Positions 1 to 5,218 of a stretch of DNA of 5,779 nt are shown here, in pieces (the stretch's first letter is position 1; each line of letters opens with the position of its first letter). The stretch covers positions 1 to 5,779 of the forward strand of contig JALGUI010000174.1 of the NCBI GenBank assembly GCA_029820915.1, read 5' to 3'. The notes under the pieces are model-generated. The model was not told the DNA's origin. It worked only from the letters and a program-made list of their open reading frames with translations, and made no database searches. A program made the translations under genes and the position numbers. This stretch comes from Candidatus Zipacnadia bacterium (GTDB taxonomy: Bacteria > Armatimonadota > Zipacnadia > Zipacnadales > UBA5352).

Positions 1-48
1 CACTCCTGCCCGTGCGTCGCACCGAACCACTACGGCCCTGCGAACGAC

Positions 49-70
49 CGACGGGCAAGAGTGCCCGTCG
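49..70. other. Perfect 9-bp stem-loop upstream of der
   Basis: Bases 49-57 (CGACGGGCA) are the exact reverse complement of 62-70 (TGCCCGTCG) around a four-base AGAG loop. No T-run follows, so it is not a typical intrinsic terminator. It could end an upstream gene's transcript by another route, or be a structured leader for der. The rest of 1-109 shows no recognisable gene. One reading frame is open from the window edge to a TGA at 100-102, seven bases before the der start, so it could be the tail of an upstream gene, but its residues match nothing I know. Confidence 0.4.
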
Positions 71-109
71 CATGGAACGGCTCACGACCCCGAGGAATGT
101 GACGCACCC

Positions 110-1483
110 ATGCCCATACCCATCGTCGCGATAGTCGGTCGCACGAACGTCGGCAAGTCCACCCTGTTCAACCGGCTGGTGGGCCACCAGCTTGCCGTGG
201 TGGACGACTTCCCCGGCGTGACGCGGGATCGCCTGTACGCTGAGGTCGGCATCGGCGCGCGGATCGCGATCCTGGTGGACACCGGCGGGCTGGTCGGCGC
301 GGAGAGCGACGAGCTGATCACGCAGGTGAGCGACCAGGCCGTGGCGGCACTAGAGGAGGCCGACGTCCTCGTGATGCTGGTGGACGGCCTCGAGGGCGTC
401 ACGGCGCTCGACCACGATGTCGCCGATGTGGTGCGCCGCACCGGCAAGCCTATCCTGCTCGCCGCCAACAAGCTCGAGAACACTACCGAGAACCTGGAGG
501 ACTTCTACGAGCTGCGCCTGGGGCGCCCACACCGCATCTCGGCGCACACCAGCTACGGGCTGCGCGGCCTGGCCGAGGAGATCGAGGAGCGGCTGCCCGA
601 GCCGGGCGAGCGGATCGACCGGCCCACGGGCGAGATCGCCGTCGCGCTGGTGGGCCGGCCGAATGTCGGCAAGTCCGCCATCATCAACGCCATGCTGGGT
701 GAGGACCGCGTGATCGTCAGCGACATGCCCGGCACCACGCGCGACGCAGTGGACATCGCGGTCGAGTACGAGGACCGGCCGTTCCGGCTCATCGACACCG
801 CCGGGCTGCGGCGCAAGTCGCGGCGGGCGGTGGGCACCGAGTACTACTCCAGCCTGCGCACGGTGCGGGCGCTGCACCGGGCGGACGTCGGCGTGCTGGT
901 GCTGGACGCCTCGGAGGGCCTGCTCCGCCAGGACGAACGCATCGCGGGCGAGATCGAGGGGGCGGGGCGCGGCATCGTGATCGCGGCCAACAAGTGGGAC
1001 CTGATCCAGGACGCCATGCCCGCGCCGGAGGACGCCACGCCCGGGCAGGCGCGGCGCGCCGAGCGCACGCGGCGCTCGGACTTCGAGCGCATCCTGCGCC
1101 ACCGCATGCCCTTCCTCGACTACGCGCCGCTGCACTTCACCTCGGCGCTGACCGGCGAGGGGCTGGCCGAGGTGCTCGAGGCGACGGCCGAGGTCGCCGG
1201 GCAGTTCAACCGGCGCATCGACACGCCCGCCGTCAACCGCGTGATCCAGGACGCGCTCATGAAGCACCAGCCGCCGGTTCGCGGCTCGCGCGCGCTTAAG
1301 GTATACTATGTCGCACAGATCGGCACGCGGCCGCCGGCCTTCGTGCTCAAGGTCAACGACCCGAGGCTGTGCCACTTCTCGTACGAGCGCTACCTGCGCA
1401 ACCGGCTGCGCGAGGAGTTCGGCCTCTATGGGGTGCCGATCCGCATGGAGCTCGAGGCGCGCCGACGAGGTGAGCGAGCGTGA
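110..1483 (+). CDS. der: Ribosome assembly GTPase Der (EngA)
   Basis: Essential cytoplasmic GTPase that binds the 50S precursor and helps its late maturation. The 457 residues show the family's defining layout of two tandem G domains and a C-terminal KH-like domain. G domain 1 has the P-loop GRTNVGKST (10-18), DTGG (57-60) and NKLE (120-123), where the usual motif is NKxD. G domain 2 has GRPNVGKSA (182-190), DTAG (229-232), NKWD (294-297) and SALTGEG (345-351). The KH-like part (about 365-457) carries HQPP (386-389) and YYVAQIGTRPP (399-409). About 16 extra residues, rich in Ala, Pro and Arg, lie between NKWD and FLDYAP compared with the Bacillus protein as I recall it. The ATG at 110 has GAGGAA at 92-97 upstream, at a rather long 12-base spacing, and the P-loop starts at residue 10 as expected. 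The stop overlaps the plsY start, so the two are probably translationally coupled. Family assignment is secure. Confidence 0.98.
   Translation: MPIPIVAIVGRTNVGKSTLFNRLVGHQLAVVDDFPGVTRDRLYAEVGIGARIAILVDTGGLVGAESDELITQVSDQAVAALEEADVLVMLVDGLEGVTALDHDVADVVRRTGKPILLAANKLENTTENLEDFYELRLGRPHRISAHTSYGLRGLAEEIEERLPEPGERIDRPTGEIAVALVGRPNVGKSAIINAMLGEDRVIVSDMPGTTRDAVDIAVEYEDRPFRLIDTAGLRRKSRRAVGTEYYSSLRTVRALHRADVGVLVLDASEGLLRQDERIAGEIEGAGRGIVIAANKWDLIQDAMPAPEDATPGQARRAERTRRSDFERILRHRMPFLDYAPLHFTSALTGEGLAEVLEATAEVAGQFNRRIDTPAVNRVIQDALMKHQPPVRGSRALKVYYVAQIGTRPPAFVLKVNDPRLCHFSYERYLRNRLREEFGLYGVPIRMELEARRRGERA
1278..1307 (+). promoter_or_regulatory. Possible internal promoter inside der
   Basis: TATACT at 1302-1307 matches five of six bases of the sigma-70 -10 consensus in an otherwise GC-rich gene. 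The best -35 at suitable spacing is TTCGCG (1278-1283, 18-base spacer), which matches only three of six. If active it would transcribe plsY and perhaps gpsA separately from der. The same bases encode conserved Der residues (KVYY), so chance is a serious alternative. Confidence 0.2.
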
Positions 1484-2124
1484 CGGGACTGCAGGCGCTG
1501 GGGCTGCTGGTGACCTACCTGCTCGGCGGCATTCCGGTCGGCCTGCTGGTCGGGCTGGCGCGCGGGGTTGATGTACGCCAGGTAGGCAGCGGCAACATCG
1601 GCGCGACCAATGTCATGCGCGGCGTCGGGCCGGCCCTCGGCCTGCTGGTGTTCGCGATTGACGTGCTCAAGGGCGTGGCGGGCGTGATGGTCGGCCGCCA
1701 GTTGGGCATGGACGGCTGGCTCCTGGGCATGGCCGCGCTCTTCGTGATGCTCGGCCACTCCTTCTCGCCCTATATGGCCTTCAAGGGCGGCAAGGGCGTG
1801 GCGACGACTCTGGGCGCAGGGCTGGGGCTGTCGCCCGTGGCGGCGCTGATCGCGTTCGGCATCTGGTTCGCGGTCGTCCTTCCCACGCGTTACGTCTCGC
1901 TCGCCTCCATCGTCGGGACGGCCGCGCTCGCGGTGCTCGTGTACGTCTTTGCCCCCGCGGAGCCCGAAATGGCCGTCCCGGTGGCGGCAATGGCGATCAT
2001 CGTCATCGGCCGACACAGCGAGAACATCGAGCGGCTGCTCAAGGGCGAGGAGAGCCGCTTCGGCTCGCCCAGAGGGAATGGACCCGGGGCACCAAAGAAC
2101 GAGGCGCAGTCGGACGAGCAGTAG
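1480..2124 (+). CDS. plsY: Acyl-phosphate:glycerol-3-phosphate acyltransferase PlsY
   Basis: Integral membrane enzyme that transfers an acyl chain from acyl-phosphate (made by PlsX) to position 1 of glycerol 3-phosphate. This is the first step of phospholipid synthesis and yields lysophosphatidic acid. The 214 residues carry all the family signatures: GSGNIGATN (36-44), DVLKG (61-65), GHSFSP (92-97), FKGGKGVAT (101-109), YVSLASI (138-144) and RHSENIERLLKG (178-189). Several hydrophobic stretches (about 4-26, 50-72, 80-97, 110-134, 140-158, 163-177) fit the multi-pass topology. The GTG start overlaps the der stop by four bases (GTGA), and GAGGTGA (1467-1473) sits six bases upstream as ribosome binding site inside the der end. 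The last 20 or so residues are a polar, low-complexity tail beyond the usual end of the family. The next gene, gpsA, supplies the acceptor substrate. Confidence 0.97.
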   Translation: MTGLQALGLLVTYLLGGIPVGLLVGLARGVDVRQVGSGNIGATNVMRGVGPALGLLVFAIDVLKGVAGVMVGRQLGMDGWLLGMAALFVMLGHSFSPYMAFKGGKGVATTLGAGLGLSPVAALIAFGIWFAVVLPTRYVSLASIVGTAALAVLVYVFAPAEPEMAVPVAAMAIIVIGRHSENIERLLKGEESRFGSPRGNGPGAPKNEAQSDEQ

Positions 2125-2149
2125 CCGGCGCGATCACACCGCCGCGTAG

Positions 2150-2168
2150 GCCGGGCTTCCAGCTCGGC
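2150..2168. other. Hairpin in the plsY-gpsA gap
   Basis: GCCGGGCT (2150-2157) can pair with AGCTCGGC (2161-2168) over eight pairs, one of them G-T, around a three-base TCC loop. It follows the plsY stop by 25 bases. There is no T-run after it, so it may be a weak or factor-assisted terminator, an RNA stability element, or chance in GC-rich DNA. I see no convincing promoter in the 104-base gap, so gpsA may be transcribed with der and plsY. Confidence 0.3.
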
Positions 2169-2216
2169 AATGTCGTGCCTGCGGGCCGGCCCCCACAGCG
2201 GGCGGTCCCACCGGCG

Positions 2217-2223
2217 AAGGGGA
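2217..2223 (+). promoter_or_regulatory. Ribosome binding site that fixes the gpsA start
   Basis: AAGGGGA ends five bases before the ATG at 2229. It favours that ATG over the in-frame GTG at 2175, which would add 18 residues ahead of the nucleotide-binding fold with no family counterpart. Confidence 0.7.
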
Positions 2224-2228
2224 CTCAC

Positions 2229-3254
2229 ATGAAGCAGCCCACCTCCCCCGTGGCCGTCATCGGCGCGGGCGCATGGGGCACGACGCTCGCGCGGATGCTG
2301 GGCGAGCGGGGCATCCCCGTCCGCCTGTGGGCGGTCACGCGCGAGCTGGCCATCGAGATCGAGGAGAAGCGCGAGAATACCGCCTTCCTCCCGGGCGTGG
2401 CACTGCCCGACGAGGTCGGCGTGTCCTCGAACGGCGAGCGCGTGCTCGACGGGGCGCGGGCGGTCATCTGGGTGGTGCCGTCGCAGTGGCTGCGCGAGGT
2501 GGCGCGCGACCTCGCGCCGCACGTGCCCGGCGGGGCGCTGCACATCTGCGCCACCAAGGGCATCGAGCGCGCGACGGGCATGCGCATGAGCCGGCTCCTG
2601 GCCGAGGAGCTGGGCGGAGATGAGCGCGAGGCGCTGGAGCAGGAGTTCGTGGCCCTGTCCGGGCCGAACCTGTCCACGGAGATTAACCAAGGGATGCCGG
2701 CGCTGAGTGTCGCCGCCTCGGCCAGCGACGAGCGCACGCGCGAGGCCCAGGAGCTGCTCACCACGCCGCTGTTCCGCGTCTACCGCAACCCTGACATCAT
2801 CGGCGTCGAGCTGTGCGGGGCGCTCAAGAACGTCATCGCCATCGCCGCGGGCATGAGCGACGGGCTCGGCTACGGCGCGAACCTGCGGGCGGCGCTCATC
2901 ACGCGGGGCCTGGCGGAGATGGAGCGGTTGGGCATCGAGCTTGGGGCGCACGCGCGGACCTTCGCCGGCATCGCCGGCATGGGCGACCTGGTCACCACCT
3001 GCACGAGTCGGCTCAGCCGCAACTACTCGACCGGCCTGCGCCTGGCGAAGGGCGAGAGCCGCGAGGATATCCAGCAGTCGATGCGGGCCGTGGCCGAGGG
3101 CATATTCACGACGCAGGCCGAGGTCGAGCTGGCGTCGGAACTGGGGGTTGAAGTGCCGATCGCCGAGGCGGTACGTGCGGTGCTGTTCGCGGGGCTCGGG
3201 CCACGGGAAGCCGCCGAGATGCTGATGACCCGCGCGCTGCGGGCGGAGTTCTGA
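2229..3254 (+). CDS. gpsA: Glycerol-3-phosphate dehydrogenase [NAD(P)+] GpsA
   Basis: Soluble enzyme that reduces dihydroxyacetone phosphate with NAD(P)H to sn-glycerol 3-phosphate, the backbone of phospholipids. The 341 residues are a normal length for the family. The N-terminal Rossmann fold has GAGAWGTTLA (12-21), followed by VVPSQ (82-86), ATKGIE (108-113) and SGPNLSTEI (144-152). The C-terminal helical substrate domain has ALKNVIAIAAG (198-208), with K200 as the expected catalytic lysine, then SDGLGYGAN (210-218) and GMGDLVTTC (250-258) with SRN (263-265), whose Arg-Asn pair binds the phosphate substrate in known structures. The NLS residues after SGP differ from the SxA or TFA of the Bacillus and E. 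coli enzymes. I recall a similar form in cyanobacterial sequences, which is only a weak clue to ancestry. The gene lies 104 bases after plsY, whose product consumes its product. Confidence 0.98.
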   Translation: MKQPTSPVAVIGAGAWGTTLARMLGERGIPVRLWAVTRELAIEIEEKRENTAFLPGVALPDEVGVSSNGERVLDGARAVIWVVPSQWLREVARDLAPHVPGGALHICATKGIERATGMRMSRLLAEELGGDEREALEQEFVALSGPNLSTEINQGMPALSVAASASDERTREAQELLTTPLFRVYRNPDIIGVELCGALKNVIAIAAGMSDGLGYGANLRAALITRGLAEMERLGIELGAHARTFAGIAGMGDLVTTCTSRLSRNYSTGLRLAKGESREDIQQSMRAVAEGIFTTQAEVELASELGVEVPIAEAVRAVLFAGLGPREAAEMLMTRALRAEF

Positions 3255-3302
3255 CCGCGGGTTCCGCGCGATCTCCGGCGTTGGGGAGGGCATACGGGTC
3301 GG

Positions 3303-3323
3303 CGCGCGAATATTAAGGGCGCG
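3303..3323. promoter_or_regulatory. AT-rich core flanked by inverted GC arms upstream of hup
   Basis: In the 146-base gap between gpsA and hup, CGCGC (3303-3307) and GCGCG (3319-3323) are inverted arms around an 11-base AT-rich core containing AATATTAA (3309-3316). The core offers four-of-six -10 matches (AATATT, TATTAA), but no good -35 sits at 16-18 bases. TTGGGG at 3281-3286 is too far away. It is a candidate promoter or operator for hup and the best one in the gap. The remainder of the gap holds only a short CGCGG/CCGCG hairpin (3256-3268) just after gpsA, without a T-run. Confidence 0.25.
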
Positions 3324-3388
3324 TGAAGGGATTCGAGAGGCGGCGGGCGCAGTGTGCCGCATGGGGGCGGTCGTCCCTATCCTCTGGC

Positions 3389-3394
3389 GGAGGT
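3389..3394 (+). promoter_or_regulatory. Strong Shine-Dalgarno that fixes the hup start
   Basis: GGAGGT ends six bases before the ATG at 3401, an ideal arrangement. It argues against the in-frame GTG at 3323, which would add 26 residues that HU proteins lack, and against the ATG at 3410. Confidence 0.85.
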
Positions 3395-3400
3395 GCTGTC

Positions 3401-3682
3401 ATGGCCGACATGACGAAGACGGACCTGGTGGCGGAGATCGCGGAGCGGGCGGAGCTGACGAAGGCGGACGCGGAGCGCGCACTCGCAGCGTTCCTCGACA
3501 CGATCGGCACGGCGCTGAGCCGCGGCCAGAGTGTGCAGATCACCGGCTTCGGCACCTTCGAGGCGCGCCACAGGGCGGCGCGCAAGGCTCGGAACCCGCA
3601 GACGGGCGAAGAGATCGATGTGCCGGCCACCACGGTCCCGGCATTTCGGGCTGGCAAAGGGCTCAGGGATATGGTAAGATAG
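3401..3682 (+). CDS. hup: HU family DNA-binding protein
   Basis: Small nucleoid protein that binds and bends DNA as a dimer with little sequence preference. The 93 residues match the usual HU/IHF length of about 90. The N-terminal helices start with MTKTDLVAEIAE (4-15). The turn GFGTFE (49-54) is a family hallmark, and the DNA-binding arm has ARKARNPQTGEEI (60-72), with P66 as the proline that intercalates at the DNA bend. The end has FRAGKGLRD (82-90). RNPQTGEEI with a simple single-gene context favours HU over an IHF subunit, though the two cannot be fully separated from one sequence. It stands alone, 146 bases after gpsA and 40 bases before tRNA-Pro. Its last codons contain AT-rich sequence that may serve as the tRNA promoter. 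Confidence 0.96.
   Translation: MADMTKTDLVAEIAERAELTKADAERALAAFLDTIGTALSRGQSVQITGFGTFEARHRAARKARNPQTGEEIDVPATTVPAFRAGKGLRDMVR
3651..3680 (+). promoter_or_regulatory. Candidate tRNA-Pro promoter inside the hup 3' end
   Basis: CTGGCA (3651-3656) matches four of six bases of the -35 consensus, and TAAGAT (3675-3680) four of six of the -10, with an 18-base spacer. Transcription would begin near 3687, giving a leader of about 36 bases before the tRNA. The block around 3668-3688 is clearly more AT-rich than its surroundings. Read-through from hup is the alternative source of the tRNA. Confidence 0.35.
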
Positions 3683-3692
3683 GTATTCCGAG

Positions 3693-3710
3693 GCTGGCCG
3701 AGCGGCCGGC
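3693..3710. other. Hairpin between hup and tRNA-Pro
   Basis: GCTGGCC (3693-3699) pairs with GGCCGGC (3704-3710), seven pairs including one G-T, around a GAGC loop. It begins 11 bases after the hup stop and ends 13 bases before the tRNA. Without a T-run it is a poor terminator. It could protect the hup transcript end or guide tRNA leader processing. Confidence 0.35.
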
Positions 3711-3722
3711 TGAGGAGCGGGT

Positions 3723-3799
3723 CGGGGCGTGGCGCAGCTTGGTAGCGCGTTTGACTGGGGGTCAAAAGGTCGCCGGTTCAAGTCCGGCCGCCCCGACCA
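3723..3799 (+). tRNA. tRNA-Pro (anticodon GGG)
   Basis: The 77 bases fold as a complete cloverleaf. The acceptor stem is seven perfect pairs (CGGGGCG 3723-3729 with CGCCCCG 3789-3795). The D stem is GCGC (3732-3735) with GCGC (3745-3748). The anticodon stem is TTTGA (3750-3754) with TCAAA (3762-3766), with loop CTGGGGG and anticodon GGG at 3757-3759. The T stem is GCCGG with CCGGC around TTCAAGT (3777-3783). The discriminator A is followed by an encoded CCA (3797-3799). The starting C paired to G is typical of bacterial proline tRNAs. It decodes CCC, and CCC/CCG-type proline codons are common in this GC-rich genome. I see no integrase or repeated tRNA end nearby, so there is no sign that it is an integration site. 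Confidence 0.98.
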
Positions 3800-3818
3800 A
3801 CCCACCTGGCCCGGCGCG

Positions 3819-3838
3819 CGCGGCGCATAAGCGCCGCG
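3819..3838. other. Perfect 8-bp hairpin 20 bases after the tRNA
   Basis: CGCGGCGC (3819-3826) is the exact reverse complement of GCGCCGCG (3831-3838) around an ATAA loop. A G-run, not a T-run, follows. It may help stop or trim the tRNA-Pro transcript, but a canonical terminator only appears further on. Confidence 0.35.
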
Positions 3839-3873
3839 GGGGTGCCAAGGGTATTGTGTTCGCGACTGCGATG

Positions 3874-3914
3874 GGCCGCCCTCTCGCCCCCCGAGACGGA
3901 GCGGCCGGTTTCTT
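3874..3914 (+). terminator. Likely intrinsic terminator or leader attenuator
   Basis: GGCCGC (3874-3879) pairs with GCGGCC (3901-3906). Inside it, CC (3880-3881) can pair with GG (3898-3899), and TCTCG (3882-3886) pairs with CGAGA (3892-3896) around a five-C loop. That makes about 13 pairs with two single-base bulges (C3897 and A3900). The stem is followed by GG and then TTTCTT (3909-3914), the only T-rich tract after a stem in the window. It is well placed to end the hup/tRNA transcript. It is only 21 bases before the aminotransferase start codon, so if that gene's promoter lies upstream it would act as an attenuator. Confidence 0.5.
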
Positions 3915-3924
3915 AAGCGTGGGT

Positions 3925-3930
3925 GGGAGG
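3925..3930 (+). promoter_or_regulatory. Ribosome binding site supporting a GTG start
   Basis: GGGAGG lies five bases before the GTG at 3936. The next in-frame Met is residue 26, inside the conserved N-terminal segment, so this site decides the start of the aminotransferase. Confidence 0.7.
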
Positions 3931-3935
3931 CAGAC

Positions 3936-5198
3936 GTGACTGCACCCGGCGACGATCAGGGCCTTGAGAAGCGCAGCTTCGAGCGCTACGAGCAGTACCT
4001 CAACCCCGGCATGGCCCAGCTTGTCAAGTTCATGGGCTTCGAGAGCGTCGAGGTCCGATCCGAGGGCTGCTACGTCTACACTTCCGACGGTCAGCGCTTC
4101 CTCGACTGTTTCGGCGGGCCGGGCGTCTTCAGCATGGGCCACAGCCCGCCGGCGATCATCGAGCGAGTGCGCGCGCAACTCGAACAGATGCCGATGTCGA
4201 GCCACCTGCTGCTCAACCCCGTCACGGCGGAGCTGGCCGAGCGGCTGGCGCAGGTCACGCCCGGCGACCTGCAGTACACCTTCTTCTGCAACTCCGGCGC
4301 GGAGGCCGTGGAGGGCGCACTGAAGGCCGCCCGTGCACACACCGGCCGGCCGGGCTTCGTCTCCACGATCGGGGGCTTTCACGGCAAGACCTTCGGGGCG
4401 CTGTCGGCGTCGGGCCGCGACGTCTACCGCGACCCCTTCCAGCCGCTGGTGCCGGGGTTCACCCACGTCCCCTACGGCGACGCCGAGGCGCTAGCCGATG
4501 CGGTGACCGACGAGACCGCTGCGGTCATCCTCGAGCCGATCCAGGGCGAGGGCGGCGTCATCATCCCACCTGAGGGCTACCTGTCGCGGGCGCGCGAGGT
4601 GTGCCACGAGGCGGGCGCGCTGCTCATCGCCGACGAGATCCAGACCGGCCTGGCGCGTACGGGCAGGATGTGGGGCTGCGACTGGGACGGCGTGGTCCCG
4701 GATATCATGACCGTGGGCAAGGCGATGGGCGGCGGCGTGATGCCGCTGGGCGCCTTCATCGCCCGACCCGCGGTCTGGGACATCTTCGAGGAGAACCCCT
4801 ACGTCCACACCTCGACCTTCGGCGGCAACCCGCTGGCGTGCGCCGCCGGCCTGGCGGCGCTGGACGAGATCGAGCGCCTGGACCTGTGCACGGCGGCGGC
4901 CGAGCGTGGCGCGCAGCTTGCCGACGGGCTGCGCGACATCGCCGGTCGGCACCAGGCCATGATCGCCGACGTGCGGGGGCGCGGGCTGATCGTCGGCGTT
5001 GCCTTCACCGACCCGGACATCGCCGGGCTGGTCATCGCCGCCCTGTCCGGGCACCATGTCATCGCGGCCTACGGGCTGAACAACCCGGGCGTCGTGCGCT
5101 TCGAGCCGCCGCTCATCATCTCGGCGGAGCAGGTGGACGAGGTGGTGGCGGCCTTCGCCGAGGCGCTCGCCCACACGGCGGCGATGCTCGACATGTAG
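3936..5198 (+). CDS. Class III PLP aminotransferase, putrescine aminotransferase (PatA/YgjG)-like
   Basis: Pyridoxal-phosphate enzyme of the ornithine/acetylornithine aminotransferase fold type I group. The 420 residues contain the cofactor-site motifs in order: CNSGAEAVE (118-126), GFHGKTFGALS (147-157), EPIQGEGGVI (200-209), DEIQTG (233-238), with D233 expected to bind the pyridine nitrogen, GKAMGGG (261-267), with K262 as the Schiff-base lysine, and TFGGNPLACAA (294-304). R388 in VVRFEPPL (386-393) should bind the substrate carboxylate. Compared from memory, YLNPG (21-25), ALSASG, PGFTHVPYG (173-181), GYL after the QGEGG loop and the LNNPG segment (381-385) follow E. coli PatA more closely than ArgD. 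A diamine (putrescine or cadaverine) donor with 2-oxoglutarate acceptor is therefore the best guess. Ornithine, acetylornithine or 4-aminobutyrate remain possible. It starts at a GTG with GGGAGG upstream and is followed 20 bases later by a lipoprotein gene, probably cotranscribed. No polyamine genes are in view to confirm the substrate. Confidence 0.93.
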   Translation: MTAPGDDQGLEKRSFERYEQYLNPGMAQLVKFMGFESVEVRSEGCYVYTSDGQRFLDCFGGPGVFSMGHSPPAIIERVRAQLEQMPMSSHLLLNPVTAELAERLAQVTPGDLQYTFFCNSGAEAVEGALKAARAHTGRPGFVSTIGGFHGKTFGALSASGRDVYRDPFQPLVPGFTHVPYGDAEALADAVTDETAAVILEPIQGEGGVIIPPEGYLSRAREVCHEAGALLIADEIQTGLARTGRMWGCDWDGVVPDIMTVGKAMGGGVMPLGAFIARPAVWDIFEENPYVHTSTFGGNPLACAAGLAALDEIERLDLCTAAAERGAQLADGLRDIAGRHQAMIADVRGRGLIVGVAFTDPDIAGLVIAALSGHHVIAAYGLNNPGVVRFEPPLIISAEQVDEVVAAFAEALAHTAAMLDM

Positions 5199-5218
5199 CA
5201 GCGACGGGAGGCCGGGCG

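Noticed and set aside
1..102. Possible 3' end of an upstream gene ending at TGA 100-102
   Set aside because: The frame is open, but about 33 codons with no recognisable motif cannot be called a gene.
350..1375. 341-codon minus-strand open frame across der
   Set aside because: A shadow of der with Arg/His/Ala-rich composition, no ribosome site and no family motif.
2175..2228. Upstream GTG start for gpsA
   Set aside because: It adds 18 residues before the Rossmann fold with no counterpart, while the ATG at 2229 has AAGGGGA at ideal spacing.
1890..3362. 490-codon open frame on the minus strand over plsY and gpsA
   Set aside because: It is antisense to two confidently identified genes, has no recognisable domain, and is the expected long shadow frame of GC-rich coding DNA.
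3323..3400. Upstream GTG start for hup
   Set aside because: HU proteins begin where the ATG at 3401 starts, and that ATG has a strong GGAGGT site.
3690..3722. TGGCCGAGCGG stretch resembling the D arm of a serine tRNA, as a possible tRNA remnant
   Set aside because: No matching anticodon arm, T arm or acceptor stem follows. The D-stem geometry is wrong, and a simple GC hairpin explains it.
3377..3805. Minus-strand frame containing GRPDLNRRPFDPQ
   Set aside because: This peptide is the well-known false translation of the reverse strand of a proline tRNA. The real feature is the tRNA at 3723-3799.
3723..3935. tRNA-Pro as an integration site for a mobile element
   Set aside because: No integrase, no direct repeat of the tRNA 3' end and no change in base composition downstream.
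3352..3939. Plus-strand frame containing LTGGQKVAGSSPAAPT, and a minus-strand frame (3762-4466) ending in GAAGLEPATF
   Set aside because: Both are also typical false translations of a tRNA-Pro gene joined to out-of-frame hup or aminotransferase sequence.
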